Position numbers and translations under genes: made by a program
Notes under the pieces: generated by a model
Database searches by the model: none
What the model saw: the letters and a program-made list of their open reading frames with translations, nothing else
Told to the model about the DNA's origin: nothing
Source: Candidatus Methanomethylophilus sp. UBA78
GTDB taxonomy: Archaea; Thermoplasmatota; Thermoplasmata; Methanomassiliicoccales; Methanomethylophilaceae
DNA: 64,000 nucleotides
Direction: 5' to 3'
Assembly (NCBI GenBank): GCA_002503545.1
Contig: DARY01000027.1
Coordinates: forward strand, 17,387 to 81,386
Shown here: positions 34,464 to 43,955 of the stretch, in pieces
How the letters are laid out: each line of letters begins with the position of its first letter
Position numbering within the stretch: position 1 is the first letter of the stretch

Positions 34464-36513
34464 CGTCCATCGCCTCCTTGCTGAACTCCTCCTCTTCGAG
34501 CTCTTCCTTCTCTTCCTCCTCGGCGGAGTCGTCCTCGGGGACCGGGTCATCCGTCTCGGTTATCTCCATCCCCTTTATGCCCCAGTCCCCGGGCAGCGCC
34601 TCCGCACCCATGACGATGACCGGGTTTATGCCGGACACGTACACGTCGTCCGGGTCGAAGGTGTCCGCCATCTCGCCCTCGAGGACGAAGGAGACCTGCA
34701 CGGATTTCGACGGCTCGAGGTCCCTTATCACCCACTGGGTCTTCCCTTCGTCGTTGACGGAGTCGAACATGGGCGCCCCGGTCACCGCCTCCGAGATGCA
34801 GTCCTTCGGCAGCGCCATGTGCAGCATGAGGGTGTGGGGGCGCACGGTGTAGTTGTATACCGTGTACGATATCGCATAGCTTTTCTTACCCTCGGTCCTG
34901 CTCTTGGCCGGCTCGATCCACACGACGTTCATGATCTTCGTGATGGTCCTGCTGAGGTCGGGGACCGGTCTGCCGAGCTGGGCGGAGACCTTGTTGGCAA
35001 GGTCGGGCAGGATCTTCTGGACGATGTCGAACTTCTCGTGGGTCTTCGACTTGCGCTCCATCTTGTTGAGGTGGGACTTGAGGTTCCTGGCCACCAGCCT
35101 CAGGGCGGCGAGGATCTCGTCCTCGATCTCCGGGAGCGAGGCGATGGCCTCCTTGCCCTCGGAGGTGAACGGGACCTTGGTGGAGGCCACATGCACCAGC
35201 ACTATGGCGGGGCCGTAGGGTATGCCCTTGCCGCCCCTCTGCTCGAGGCCGTACCTCCTCCAGTCGAATTCGGAGACGGCCTTGGTTATTATGTCGGCTC
35301 CCTGCTGGTACAGCAGCGGCACGCGGTTGGCGAACCTCATGATGGTCACCTGGCCGTCCGAGGGGATCTCCCCTCCGTACACTATGCCGGCCTCCACGGT
35401 GAACGGGTTGCCGTTGACCGTGTGCGCCGGCCTGGTCACCGGGGTGGCGTAGTATTCGGGGCGCATCCCCTCCAGGATGTGCATCAGCCCCTTCTTGATC
35501 AGCGTGTCCCCTATGGGGGAGAGGCAGTCGGACGGAGGGGCCATTATCTTCGTGTCGGCGATGGCGGAGATGAGCTTCATGCTGCCCTCCCTGCCCAGGT
35601 CCTGGGGCCTGGAACCGGGGTCCACCCCGGCCTTCTCGCAGACCTCGGCCGCGAGCCTGTCGGTCATCCTGCAGAAGTCGTTCTTCAGGAAGTCCCTGAC
35701 CGTCCTCTGCTCGGACCGGGCCGAGTAGCTCATCATGTCGCCGATCTCCATCCCGGCGGGGTGCGGTTTGATCTCCTTCGCCTTCGGGGGCATGACCTCC
35801 GTGGCCCTCTCAAAGGTCCAGATCTTGCCGTCTGGGTCATGGAACTCTATGCGTGCGTGGGGGTTGACGATGGCGGTCTCCTTCAGATACTCGAAGATGG
35901 ACTGCTTGCCGGTGACGTAGCGTCCCTTGGTGGTGTACTCTATGAGGGTCCCGTGCGCCTTGTCCACCCACGGGAAGGCCCTGTCGTTGGTGACGATCGG
36001 GCGGTTGGTCTTGGTGTCGATGGAGATGTCCATCTCCCAGGCGACCTCGTCCTCCCCCTCTATCCTCGAGGCGATGTGCGCGGGCTTGCCGGTCGACACG
36101 TTGGCGTACATGACGGTCGCGGATATGCCGATGCCCTGCTGCCCCCTGGACTGGCGCATGGCGTGGAACCTGGACCCGTAGAGGAGGCGGCCGAACACGT
36201 TGGGCATCGCACGGTGGACGATGCCGGGTCCGTTGTCCTCGATGGAGACCTCGTACTCCTCCTCCCCCACCTTCCTGACCTTGACCACGATGTCGGGCAG
36301 GATCTCCGATTCCTCGCAGGCGTCCAGGGAGTTGTCGACGGCCTCCTTGACCCCCATGAGGAGCGATTTGGCCCGGGAGTCGAATCCCAGGATCTGCTTG
36401 TTCTTCTCGAAAAACTCCGTGACCGAGATCTCGTGCTGTTTGTCGGCGAGCTCCTCGGCCCTGGCTCTGCCGCTCCTCGCCGGCCTGGCCGCCGGCTCTG
36501 AGTCTTTTCCCAT
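34456..36513 (-). CDS. top6B: DNA topoisomerase VI subunit B (GHKL ATPase)
   Basis: 685 residues. The GHKL ATPase motifs are clear: [14 protein letters not shown] (N box), SIEDNGPGI (G1), [20 protein letters not shown] (G2), and a transducer domain follows. The C-terminal Ig-like extension ends in an acidic tail ([20 protein letters not shown]). It is transcribed ahead of top6A with an 8-base overlap. Topoisomerase VI is absent from Thermoplasmatales proper, so its presence helps to place the host among methanogenic Thermoplasmata or other euryarchaea. Confidence 0.95.
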   Translation of the reverse strand: MGKDSEPAARPARSGRARAEELADKQHEISVTEFFEKNKQILGFDSRAKSLLMGVKEAVDNSLDACEESEILPDIVVKVRKVGEEEYEVSIEDNGPGIVHRAMPNVFGRLLYGSRFHAMRQSRGQQGIGISATVMYANVSTGKPAHIASRIEGEDEVAWEMDISIDTKTNRPIVTNDRAFPWVDKAHGTLIEYTTKGRYVTGKQSIFEYLKETAIVNPHARIEFHDPDGKIWTFERATEVMPPKAKEIKPHPAGMEIGDMMSYSARSEQRTVRDFLKNDFCRMTDRLAAEVCEKAGVDPGSRPQDLGREGSMKLISAIADTKIMAPPSDCLSPIGDTLIKKGLMHILEGMRPEYYATPVTRPAHTVNGNPFTVEAGIVYGGEIPSDGQVTIMRFANRVPLLYQQGADIITKAVSEFDWRRYGLEQRGGKGIPYGPAIVLVHVASTKVPFTSEGKEAIASLPEIEDEILAALRLVARNLKSHLNKMERKSKTHEKFDIVQKILPDLANKVSAQLGRPVPDLSRTITKIMNVVWIEPAKSRTEGKKSYAISYTVYNYTVRPHTLMLHMALPKDCISEAVTGAPMFDSVNDEGKTQWVIRDLEPSKSVQVSFVLEGEMADTFDPDDVYVSGINPVIVMGAEALPGDWGIKGMEITETDDPVPEDDSAEEEEKEELEEEEFSKEAMDDE

Positions 36514-36557
36514 CGGGGCGGAGATGGGTTAAAGGGTTTTATTGTTATGGTTCGGGG

Positions 36558-37103
36558 TCATCCTGCGGTGTAGGTCCTTCCCTTCCCCCGACGCTGTGCC
36601 AGATACAGGAATCCGAAGAGCATCAGGAGGACTCCGACCAGGTACAGGAAGAAGTCCCACAGGTCCTCCTCCATGGACATCATCGCGATCGCGACGAGGA
36701 CCAGGGCGACTCCCGCGAGCCTGTTCGCGTCTCTGTTGCCCAAGTCCACCCTCACGATCCCCAGGGGCATTTCGAAGATTATCTTCAGTCCCAACTCGGC
36801 CACCACTATGACGGTCAGCCAGTAGAGGATGTACGAGGGCGCCATGGACAGTGCCATCACGAACCCGACGAGGGCGAGCATGCATCCTCCGAAAAGAGAG
36901 CTCTTGAAGCCGTCGTCCATCGCTTTTTTCAAAACCAGGAGCATGCCGCATACGACGGTCAGGACTCCCACCACCTTCAGGAATTCGTCGTCGGAGGCCA
37001 GTTCCATCGCCTTAACGACTATGGCGGCTACGCCGATGACGATCATGGCAATCGCAAGCAACGCTCCGAGCGAGCTGTTCCCGTGCTGTTCGATTTCGAT
37101 CAT
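36558..37103 (-). CDS. DUF308/HdeD-like membrane protein
   Basis: 181 residues with about six short hydrophobic helices (LLAIAMIVIGVAAIVV, VVGVLTVVCGMLLVL, AGVALVLVAIAMMS), the alternating pattern of HdeD/DUF308 proteins. A short basic tail ends it. It lies 11 bases after a second protein of the same general build (37115-37648), same strand, so the two are probably one transcript and perhaps paralogues. Function is not known. Confidence 0.7.
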   Translation of the reverse strand: MIEIEQHGNSSLGALLAIAMIVIGVAAIVVKAMELASDDEFLKVVGVLTVVCGMLLVLKKAMDDGFKSSLFGGCMLALVGFVMALSMAPSYILYWLTVIVVAELGLKIIFEMPLGIVRVDLGNRDANRLAGVALVLVAIAMMSMEEDLWDFFLYLVGVLLMLFGFLYLAQRRGKGRTYTAG

Positions 37104-37114
37104 GGGCTCACACT

Positions 37115-37648
37115 TTACCGTAGTTTACCCATCATGTCCAAGGCTTTAATGATATGCAGGCACCCGAGCACTATCACGATGATGCCGATGGACAGCATCA
37201 TTATGTCGGCCAGGTCCGCTATGTTCGCCGCCATCACTATGCCAGCGGCTATGAGTATGATACCGCCGATGTGGTTCTTCCTTACATTCCTCGTGTCCAG
37301 TCTGACCCCGAGGAACCTCTTGGTGCCGAGGATCATGAGGATGCCCATGAGCACTATCCCGGCACCGAGTATCAGGGAGCCTCCGACGGTGACCGCCAGA
37401 GCTATCATGACGGCCCCGGCGACTATGGCCACCGCGCCCGCATGGGTTATCTCGGAGTAGGACAGGAAATCGACGACTCCGAAGACTATCAGGAGAATGC
37501 CCCCTATCGTTATCACGATGTTCACGGATTCGGTTTTGCTCGCAGCCATTATGATCCCGAACATCGTCAGCAGCACCCCCACCAGCAGCATGTTGTACCA
37601 TGAGCGTCCGACGAAGCGCTTCAGGTCGAGGCTGTCCCTTCTGTCCAT
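37115..37648 (-). CDS. DUF308/HdeD-like membrane protein
   Basis: 177 residues from ATG 37646-37648. Six hydrophobic helices (LLVGVLLTMFGIIM, IVITIGGILLIVFGVVDFL, IGGIILIAAGIVMAANIA) with small basic loops. The TATA box, CTATAAAA on the plus strand (37673-37680), lies about 28 bases upstream, so the transcript is leaderless and likely includes the following 36558 gene. HdeD-like proteins are linked to acid or membrane stress in bacteria; no role can be assigned here. Confidence 0.7.
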   Translation of the reverse strand: MDRRDSLDLKRFVGRSWYNMLLVGVLLTMFGIIMAASKTESVNIVITIGGILLIVFGVVDFLSYSEITHAGAVAIVAGAVMIALAVTVGGSLILGAGIVLMGILMILGTKRFLGVRLDTRNVRKNHIGGIILIAAGIVMAANIADLADIMMLSIGIIVIVLGCLHIIKALDMMGKLR

Positions 37649-37680
37649 CACGCGTTCCCGAATGGCGAATCACTATAAAA

Positions 37681-38021
37681 GTTGTAACGGAGGGGCTTTC
37701 GCACTCTTCCGCGGCCGCGGCGGTGTCCGGGTGTTTCCATACAGCACCGCCCCGCGGTCCCGCCCGGACGGCAGCGATCCTCGGGTTTTCCGGGAGAGTC
37801 CCGGCGGAATATGTGCCAGCATCATGTGTGCGCCCGGGCGGACACGGAAAACATCACCGGGAATAATCCGCGGCCGCCATGTCCGCGGCCGACTGTCTGG
37901 ATATGTGTTCCACGCCCCGATTCCCGGATTCCGTGGTGTCGGATTTTCACCGTGTGGATATATTTACGCTTCGGGAAGTGTATGTATTTTTATACTTTTT
38001 TGTAAAAAAAGACGGTTTAGC
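37681..38021. other. Intergenic region between divergent membrane-protein genes
   Basis: No gene supported. The left two thirds are GC-rich with several short inverted repeats (for example around CCGCGGCCGC) but no RNA family that I recognise. The right third turns AT-rich and contains promoter elements for the gene at 38093. Confidence 0.4.
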
Positions 38022-38072
38022 TTAACTTTTAGTACATAAAGTTAAAGCTTGGATGGAATAGTATTCATATTT
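38022..38072 (+). promoter_or_regulatory. Promoter and 8-base dyad before the 202-residue membrane protein
   Basis: TTAACTTT (38022-38029) - N8 - AAAGTTAA (38038-38045) is a perfect inverted repeat. A TATA-like ATTCATATTT (38063-38072) follows, centred about 26 bases before ATG 38093, giving a leaderless start. The dyad sits at the upstream side of the promoter, where an activator could bind. Confidence 0.45.
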
Positions 38073-38092
38073 GAAAATGCAATTCTTACTTC

Positions 38093-38701
38093 ATGTCATT
38101 CCTTGACAATACTAAAACTGCAGGGACGGCACTTTGGATCGTCGGTATCCTGATGATCCTCTCTGCCCTCGTCACCATCGTCTTCGCTGTAACCGATGAC
38201 GTCATGAACGACAACATGGTAGGATGGATAATCCTCGGAATCGGGGCCCTCATCTGCGCTCTCGTGTACTTCGGATTCGGAAAGAGCGTCCGCAGCGGAG
38301 AAGTCTCCGACAAGTTCGACATCGTAACCAAGTTCGTATACGTTGTCGGATACACCACCATCATCACCGGAATCTTCCGCGCCATCTCCGGAGTGTTCTT
38401 CGACGACATCGGAGGATACCTCGTCTCCGGAATCATCGGCGTCATCCTCGGTCTCATCATCCTCTTCGTCCAGAAGAAGATCACCGACGGAAGCGTCGGC
38501 ACCTTCGACAAGATCATGTGGATCATCCTCCTCGTGATCTTCGTCATCCTCCTCATCAACTCCTTCCTCGGACTCCTTGGAAACGGTGAGGGACTCCAGC
38601 TCATCATCAGCATCGTCATTGCCATCTGCAACGTCGTGATCTACCTCTTCATGGTAGCTTTCATGCTCGACAACAGTGTCAAGGCGAAGTTCGGAATGTG
38701 A
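38093..38701 (+). CDS. Six- to seven-helix membrane protein of unknown function
   Basis: 202 residues with about six hydrophobic helices (TALWIVGILMILSALVTIVF, GWIILGIGALICALVYFGFG, IMWIILLVIFVILLINSFL). Codon choice differs from neighbours: glycine is mainly GGA and the set is narrow, suggesting high expression or a separate origin. It has its own AT-rich promoter with a dyad and a tetraloop hairpin after the stop. I do not recognise the family. Confidence 0.7.
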   Translation: MSFLDNTKTAGTALWIVGILMILSALVTIVFAVTDDVMNDNMVGWIILGIGALICALVYFGFGKSVRSGEVSDKFDIVTKFVYVVGYTTIITGIFRAISGVFFDDIGGYLVSGIIGVILGLIILFVQKKITDGSVGTFDKIMWIILLVIFVILLINSFLGLLGNGEGLQLIISIVIAICNVVIYLFMVAFMLDNSVKAKFGM

Positions 38702-38731
38702 GTAGGGTAAACATTTGAACAAGGCCCCAAA

Positions 38732-38749
38732 GGCCCCCTTCGGGGGGCC
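38732..38749 (+). terminator. GGCCCCC-TTCG-GGGGGCC hairpin after the membrane protein
   Basis: A perfect 7-base stem capped by the very stable UUCG tetraloop begins 31 bases after the stop at 38701. No T-run follows, so it may protect the 3' end of an abundant mRNA as much as terminate it. Confidence 0.5.
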
Positions 38750-39144
38750 CGGGACCTACAATTGCAACTTCTTCTGTTTCCGGTTTTATAGTGTCGGGTC
38801 CTCCGGTTCTGGACCCGTACCGTGCCATCCCTATCCGTATCCGACGTTGTCGGAAGGTTCGTTCTTTACGGCTGGGTATGTATCGTGCGTCTGCGGGGAA
38901 GGTTCTCCGCCGCGAATGGGAGCCGTACGGTTCCCCGGGGTTGCGGATATCCGGACGATACCGTCCGTCCGATCCGTGAGGGACATCCTGCCGCAGGCAG
39001 GTGTGCACGGGGCAAGGCCGCACGGACCGACCGTCAACGGAGCCGCAGGCGTCTATATGTTCCGCAGGTATGGGTGCGCCGGATCGGAGGTCCTTTCGGC
39101 CGCCATGTCCGGCGGAAGAACCGATCCCCGGGATGAAAAGTAAG
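38750..39144. other. Intergenic region
   Basis: No gene supported. Several overlapping frames are open in the GC-rich sequence but none shows codon bias, a ribosome-binding site or family features. Short inverted repeats are present (for example GGGTCC ... GGACCC near 38795-38816). Confidence 0.4.
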
Positions 39145-39160
39145 AGGGGGATATCCCCCT
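39145..39160 (-). terminator. AGGGGGATATCCCCCT palindrome after the zinc-ribbon protein
   Basis: A perfect 16-base palindrome five bases beyond the stop of the minus-strand gene at 39166. Read on the minus strand it is followed by a pyrimidine-rich CTTACTTTTC, consistent with a terminator. Confidence 0.55.
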
Positions 39161-39165
39161 GGGTT

Positions 39166-40311
39166 TCAGAACTTCTTCCCGCACTTGGGGCAGAACTCGG
39201 CGTTCTTGGGGACGGTCGCCTTGCAGTTGGGGCAGGAGAAGGACTCCTCGCTCACATCCACCTTCCCGTCCGCATGGGAGACGATGTTCTCCTCGCCGTC
39301 GAACTTCGCACCGCACTTGGGGCAGACCTGGGCGTCGCCGGGGACCTCCGCACCGCATTCGGAGCACTGGAAGAAGTCGTCCTTCCTGCGCCTCATGTCC
39401 TCGGGGCGGTCGATGTAGGTGCCACACTTCCTGCACTTTATCTCGCCGGGAAGGACCAGAGCGCCGCATTTCTCGCATCTTCCGTATCCCTGGGGGTACA
39501 GACGGCCGTCGCTCTCCATCTTGTCCCTCTTGCCCTTTATGGTCCTCCTCATCACGGTGGAGAAGATCAGGATGACGAAGAATATGAACAGGACGTAGAG
39601 TATGACGGTCGCCGCTCCGGCGAAGCACTGGGAGCCGTATTCCGCCCCGGTGAACCCGGTCAGGGTGGCGACGGAGGCCGATTTGACATCCAGCGTGACA
39701 TTCCCGCTGCCGTCGTCCTTGCCTGCCGCCAGCACTATGTTCTGCAGTTCCGACATGTCGAAATCGGCATCGGTAAGGGTGTACTGCAGATGGCTGCCGG
39801 ATACGTGGGCCCCGTCCAGGAGCACGGTGTTCAGGGACTCAATCTGCGGCGAGCTGTTGAACGGTACGAGGGTCACCTTGCCGTAGCACAGGTAGGGCGC
39901 GTCCCCGTCGTATCCGGTCAGGTCGAAGTCCGCATCGACGGTGATGGTGTCCGCGGCATCGTCGTAGTCGTACGTCACGTTGCTGAAGGCACCGCGGTCG
40001 GAGACCGATTCTTTGCTGTTGCCCTCCACGAAGGCGGGACCGACGACCGCGCCTCCGACGATTATCGCCAAGACGGCGAAGACGGCGAAGAACCCGATTT
40101 TCCCCCTGGGTTTGACACCGAAGAGGTGCGGAATCATGTAGACGACCACCGCCGCTATGAGCCAGCCTATGGCCGATCCGCCGAAACCGGCCACGCAGAG
40201 GACGGCAATGCCGATCACGGCGGCGGCGCACATCGCGATGATCTGCAACACTGTGATGGAGCGGAAGACCTTCCTGGAGAAGATGGAGCCTTCTGCACTG
40301 TTGGAATCCAT
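39166..40311 (-). CDS. Membrane protein with three C-terminal zinc ribbons
   Basis: 381 residues from ATG 40309-40311; TTG nine bases upstream is possible. Two membrane helices (SITVLQIIAMCAAAVIGIAV region, IGFFAVFAVLAIIVGGAVVG) are followed by an outside beta domain of about 120 residues, another helix (ILYVLFIFFVILIFS), then a cytoplasmic tail with CEKCG/CRKCG, CSECG/CPKCG and CPNC/CPKCG: three complete four-cysteine zinc ribbons. Zinc-ribbon membrane proteins are frequent in methanogens and of unknown role, probably protein binding or sensing. Confidence 0.75.
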   Translation of the reverse strand: MDSNSAEGSIFSRKVFRSITVLQIIAMCAAAVIGIAVLCVAGFGGSAIGWLIAAVVVYMIPHLFGVKPRGKIGFFAVFAVLAIIVGGAVVGPAFVEGNSKESVSDRGAFSNVTYDYDDAADTITVDADFDLTGYDGDAPYLCYGKVTLVPFNSSPQIESLNTVLLDGAHVSGSHLQYTLTDADFDMSELQNIVLAAGKDDGSGNVTLDVKSASVATLTGFTGAEYGSQCFAGAATVILYVLFIFFVILIFSTVMRRTIKGKRDKMESDGRLYPQGYGRCEKCGALVLPGEIKCRKCGTYIDRPEDMRRRKDDFFQCSECGAEVPGDAQVCPKCGAKFDGEENIVSHADGKVDVSEESFSCPNCKATVPKNAEFCPKCGKKF

Positions 40312-40402
40312 GAGGCGCAATCTTGTTTGCTCTTAAATAAATAATGGCCCCCGCGGCCGTCTGTTCCAAGTATTTCGGCGGGTGTCGCGCATCTCCGCAG
40401 GA

Positions 40403-41227
40403 TCATCTCGTCTGGCACATCGGGCACCAGCAGGTGCTCCGTCCCCCGACGGTGTTCCTGACGATCGCCGTCCCGCATCTGGGACATGCTTCGCCGCTCC
40501 GTCCGTACACCTTCAGGGGGCTCATGTCGTAGTACTTCCTGCTCTTTCCGGCCAGATAGTCCCCGCTGCTGACGGCGTTGCTCTCCACGGCGAAGGCTAT
40601 CTTCTCCGGTATGGCATGTACCAGACGTTCCAGCTGCTCCCCGGTAAGCTCCCTGCACGGGGTCAGCGGGCAGATTCCCGCCTCGAAGAGGATCTCGTCG
40701 GACCATATGTTGCCGATGCCGGCCACGACGGACTGGTCCAGGAGGGCCTCCTTCACGGTCGTCCCCCTGCGCCCGATCCTGGCCTCCAGATAGCCGGAAT
40801 CCAGTGCCGGGTCGTCCGGTTCGATGCCCAGGCCCTCTATCCCGGAGGTGTCTGTCTCACCGCTGCGGAAGTGCCAGATGCGTCCGAAGCGTCTCGGGTC
40901 GACGTATCTCAGCTCCGTCCCGTCGTCGAGGAAGAATACCTCGTGGGTGTGCCTCTCCTCCTCGGTCCCCCGCGGGCATACGTACAGCTGGCCGGTCATG
41001 CCGAAGCGGATGACCGTGCGTCCGCCCAGGTCGTCCGTCAGGACGAGGGCCTTCCCCCTCCTCCCCATGGATGCGAACCTCCTCCCGGTCAGCATCCCCG
41101 ACAGGCCGTCGGGCGTGGTGTTGGCGAGGACCTTGTTGTCGGCGGCCCTGACCGACACCACGGTCCTACCCAGCAGCTGCGGTCCCACGACCCTCCTGAC
41201 CGTCTCGATCTCCGGCAATTCTGGCAT
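40403..41227 (-). CDS. mutM: Formamidopyrimidine-DNA glycosylase
   Basis: 274 residues with the processed N-terminus PELPEIETVRR (Pro2 nucleophile, Glu3), the H2TH region LLDQSVVAGIGNIWSDEIL, and a C-terminal zinc finger (CPRCG ... CWCPMCQ). It removes oxidised purines such as 8-oxoG and cleaves the strand. This family is bacterial and rare in archaea, which usually use AGOG or Ogg2, so transfer from a bacterium is likely. The gene stands alone, divergent from the DRG GTPase. Confidence 0.93.
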   Translation of the reverse strand: MPELPEIETVRRVVGPQLLGRTVVSVRAADNKVLANTTPDGLSGMLTGRRFASMGRRGKALVLTDDLGGRTVIRFGMTGQLYVCPRGTEEERHTHEVFFLDDGTELRYVDPRRFGRIWHFRSGETDTSGIEGLGIEPDDPALDSGYLEARIGRRGTTVKEALLDQSVVAGIGNIWSDEILFEAGICPLTPCRELTGEQLERLVHAIPEKIAFAVESNAVSSGDYLAGKSRKYYDMSPLKVYGRSGEACPRCGTAIVRNTVGGRSTCWCPMCQTR

Positions 41228-41313
41228 ATGTCCCCTCGTATCCTCCGCCCGGATTAAAATAACAATGCCTTAATAGTGGGTGCATAATCAGTAGCCCCTA
41301 AGGAGGTTTACCG

Positions 41314-42426
41314 ATGGCTACGATAGAGGAGCAGATCGAGGAGTTGGAGAAGGAGATCACCAACACCAAGAAGAACAAGGCCACCGAGGCGCACATCGGC
41401 AAACTCAAGGCCAAGATCGCCAAGCTCACCATGGACAGGGAGAAGAGGCTCGAGACGATCAAGTCCGGGGGAGGGACCAAGGGATTCTACGTGAAGAAGG
41501 CCGGCAACGCGACCGTCGCCCTCGTCGGTTTCCCCTCCGTCGGTAAATCCACGCTCCTGAACCAGCTCACCGGGGCGCATTCCGAGGTCGGGGCCTACCA
41601 CTTCACCACCCTCGACGTCGTCCCCGGGGTGATGGAGTACAACCATGCGAAGATCCAGATCCTGGATATGCCGGGTCTCATCAAGGACGCCTCCAGAGGC
41701 AAGGGGAGAGGCAGGGAGGTCATCGCCGCCGCCAGGTCCGCCGATATAATCCTCTTCGTCGTGGACATCTTCAACCCCGACATCAGGATCCTCCACAAGG
41801 AGCTCTACAACTCCGCCATAAGGATCAACCAGCGCGCCCCCGACGTCAACATAACGACGGGGCAGCAGGGCGGCATAATCGTCAAGCCCACCCTCAAGCT
41901 CACCAAGATCTCCGTCGACACGATCAAGGACATGGTCTCCGCCTACGGCCACATAAACGCGACCGTGGTCGTCCGCGAGGATATAGACGTCGAGCAGATG
42001 CTCGACGTGCTCGCCGGGAACCGCGTCTACATCAAGGCGGTCATGGCCATCAACAAGGTCGACCTCGCCAAACCCGGACAGCTCGAGGCCGTGCAGGACA
42101 TGCACAGGGAGTTCAGGAGCGTCGGGGTGTCCGCGGCCACCGGTTACAACATGGACGCCCTCAAGCAGGAGATCTACGACCAGATAGACATGATCCGCAT
42201 CTACCTCAAACCGCAGGGTCAGGAGGCGGACATGAAGGAACCCCTCATCGTCAAGAGGGGCAACTCCGTGGGCGACGTCTGCGAACTCATCCACAGGGAT
42301 TTCAAGAACGCCTTCAGGTACGCGATGGTGTGGGGCACCAGCGCCAAGTTCCCCGGCCAGACCGTGGGTATGGACCACATCGTCGAGGACGAGGACATCC
42401 TCAGCATAATCGTGAAGAGGTCCTGA
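41314..42426 (+). CDS. DRG-family GTPase
   Basis: 370 residues. An N-terminal coiled coil (EEQIEELEKEITNTKKNKAT) is followed by the GTPase core: G1 GFPSVGKST, G3 LDMPGLIKDA, G4 NKVD, and a C-terminal TGS domain. Archaeal DRG proteins bind ribosomes and are conserved across archaea and eukaryotes. A good ribosome-binding site AAGGAGG precedes the ATG by six to seven bases, so this gene is translated from a leadered mRNA, unlike many neighbours. Confidence 0.94.
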   Translation: MATIEEQIEELEKEITNTKKNKATEAHIGKLKAKIAKLTMDREKRLETIKSGGGTKGFYVKKAGNATVALVGFPSVGKSTLLNQLTGAHSEVGAYHFTTLDVVPGVMEYNHAKIQILDMPGLIKDASRGKGRGREVIAAARSADIILFVVDIFNPDIRILHKELYNSAIRINQRAPDVNITTGQQGGIIVKPTLKLTKISVDTIKDMVSAYGHINATVVVREDIDVEQMLDVLAGNRVYIKAVMAINKVDLAKPGQLEAVQDMHREFRSVGVSAATGYNMDALKQEIYDQIDMIRIYLKPQGQEADMKEPLIVKRGNSVGDVCELIHRDFKNAFRYAMVWGTSAKFPGQTVGMDHIVEDEDILSIIVKRS

Positions 42427-43206
42427 TCACCGCGCGAATCTCTTCCTGACGGTCTCCAGCATCCCTTCGAAGGTGGAGACCTCCGCCACGGCGTCGCACG
42501 GTACGCCGGTCTTGCGCATGGCCTCCGCGGTCGGTATGCCGATGGCCACCTTGAAGGTCCCCCCGAGCACCTCGTCCGTCCTCCCCTTCCCGAAGCGGTC
42601 CACCATCTGGCCGTAGAAGACGGCGAAGGAGTTGGGACTGGTCATCAGGAGGGCGTCCAGGGTCCCCGACGCGGCCTTGTCTAGGAGCTCTATGGTGTTC
42701 TCGCATATGGGTGCCGGTATCATGTCGTAGACCGGTTCGTCCAGGACCTTGGCCCCTGCCTTCTCGAGGATCTCCACGATCTTCCCGTCCCCTCCGGCCG
42801 ACCTCAGCAGGACCACGGTCTTGTAGGCCACCTCGTCGGCTATCTCCTCGGCCACCCCGACCCCCGAGTAGATTTCGGGGATGAGGTCGGAGTCCCTGCC
42901 GACGAGTTTCTTCAGGGCCTTCTCAGTGCTGCTGCCGGTGCAGGCCACGTTGGTCCTCTCCAGAAGTGCCAGCAGTCTGTCCCTGCCGTATTCGTCCACG
43001 CATTCCTCCACCGCGGTGATCGATGCGAAGAGGGTGAAGTAGGCCCTCCCGGAGGAGAGGACCTCCTCTATCTCCTCGAAGACCTCCCTGTCCCCTCTGA
43101 CCGGGTCGAAGGAGGGGGCGCCGAACGGTTCGAAACCCATCTCGGAGCAGACCCTTTCCCCCTCGGCGATCCTGTCCCGGGGCCTGGTGAACCCTACCGA
43201 GATCAT
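42427..43206 (-). CDS. hemD: Uroporphyrinogen-III synthase
   Basis: 259 residues. Sequence conservation is low in this family, but length, the two-lobed layout and SPNSFAVFYGQMVD (T/S-S-x-x-A-V signature) fit HemD, and it is last in the hemA-hemB-hemL-hemC-cobA-hemD operon. It closes and inverts ring D of hydroxymethylbilane. Its ATG overlaps the cobA stop (ATGA). Confidence 0.9.
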   Translation of the reverse strand: MISVGFTRPRDRIAEGERVCSEMGFEPFGAPSFDPVRGDREVFEEIEEVLSSGRAYFTLFASITAVEECVDEYGRDRLLALLERTNVACTGSSTEKALKKLVGRDSDLIPEIYSGVGVAEEIADEVAYKTVVLLRSAGGDGKIVEILEKAGAKVLDEPVYDMIPAPICENTIELLDKAASGTLDALLMTSPNSFAVFYGQMVDRFGKGRTDEVLGGTFKVAIGIPTAEAMRKTGVPCDAVAEVSTFEGMLETVRKRFAR

Positions 43207-43955
43207 GCCAGGTCACCGAGGACCTCTCTGAGCTGCACGACCGTCCCGACGACCATGATGCCGGGCGTGGCGACGTTCTCCTCCTTTATGGTCCTCTCCA
43301 GGTTCCCGACGGTGGTCACGTAGACCTTCTGGTCGGGGGTGGATCCCTTCGAGAGGACGGCCGCCGGCATGTCGGGCGACATGCCTCCCTCGATGAGTCC
43401 CGCCGAGATGTTGCCGGCGTTCTCTAGGCCCATGAGGATGACGAGCGTGCCGTGCCCCCCGACGAGCTTCCTCCAGTCGATGCGGTCCTGCTCCCGGTCC
43501 CCCTTCTCGTGCCCAGTCACGAAGGTGACCATCGACGTGTGGTCCCTGTGGGTCACCGGGACCCCGCAGAGCTCCGGGACCGAGATGGCGGAGGTGACGC
43601 CGGGTATGACGTGGACCTCCACGCCCGCCCTGCGGAGCTTCTCGGCTTCCTCTGCCCCCCTTCCGAAGAGGAACGGGTCCCCTCCCTTGAGCCTCGCCAC
43701 GACCTTCCCCTGTTTGGCGTACTCCACGAGCAGGTCGTTGGTCTGCCACTGCCTGAGGTGGTGGTCGGCCGCCCTCTTGCCGGCGTCGATGAGCTCCGCC
43801 CCCGCCCTGCACTCTTTGAGGAGGTCGGGGCTGGAGAGGGCGTCGTACATGACGACGTCCGCTTCGCGCAGGGCTTTGAGCCCTTTGACTGTGATCAGCC
43901 CGTTGTCGCCGGGCCCCGCACCTATGAGATACACTTTTCCGGTCATCTGGGTCAT
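43203..43955 (-). CDS. cobA: Uroporphyrinogen-III C-methyltransferase (SUMT)
   Basis: 250 residues from ATG 43953-43955; a second ATG nine bases in is possible. Shows YLIGAGPGDNGLITVKGL, ARLKGGDPFLFGRGAEEAE and VIPGVTSAISVPELCGVPVT, all SUMT signatures. It makes precorrin-2, the branch point to sirohaem, F430 and cobamides. It overlaps hemC and hemD by 4 bases at each side. There is no CysG-type dehydrogenase domain in this chain. Confidence 0.95.
   Translation of the reverse strand: MTQMTGKVYLIGAGPGDNGLITVKGLKALREADVVMYDALSSPDLLKECRAGAELIDAGKRAADHHLRQWQTNDLLVEYAKQGKVVARLKGGDPFLFGRGAEEAEKLRRAGVEVHVIPGVTSAISVPELCGVPVTHRDHTSMVTFVTGHEKGDREQDRIDWRKLVGGHGTLVILMGLENAGNISAGLIEGGMSPDMPAAVLSKGSTPDQKVYVTTVGNLERTIKEENVATPGIMVVGTVVQLREVLGDLA

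Noticed and set aside
38822..39136. Several open frames across 38750-39144 on both strands
   Set aside because: GC-rich DNA keeps many frames open. None has codon bias, family features or a placed start; the region is better described as intergenic.
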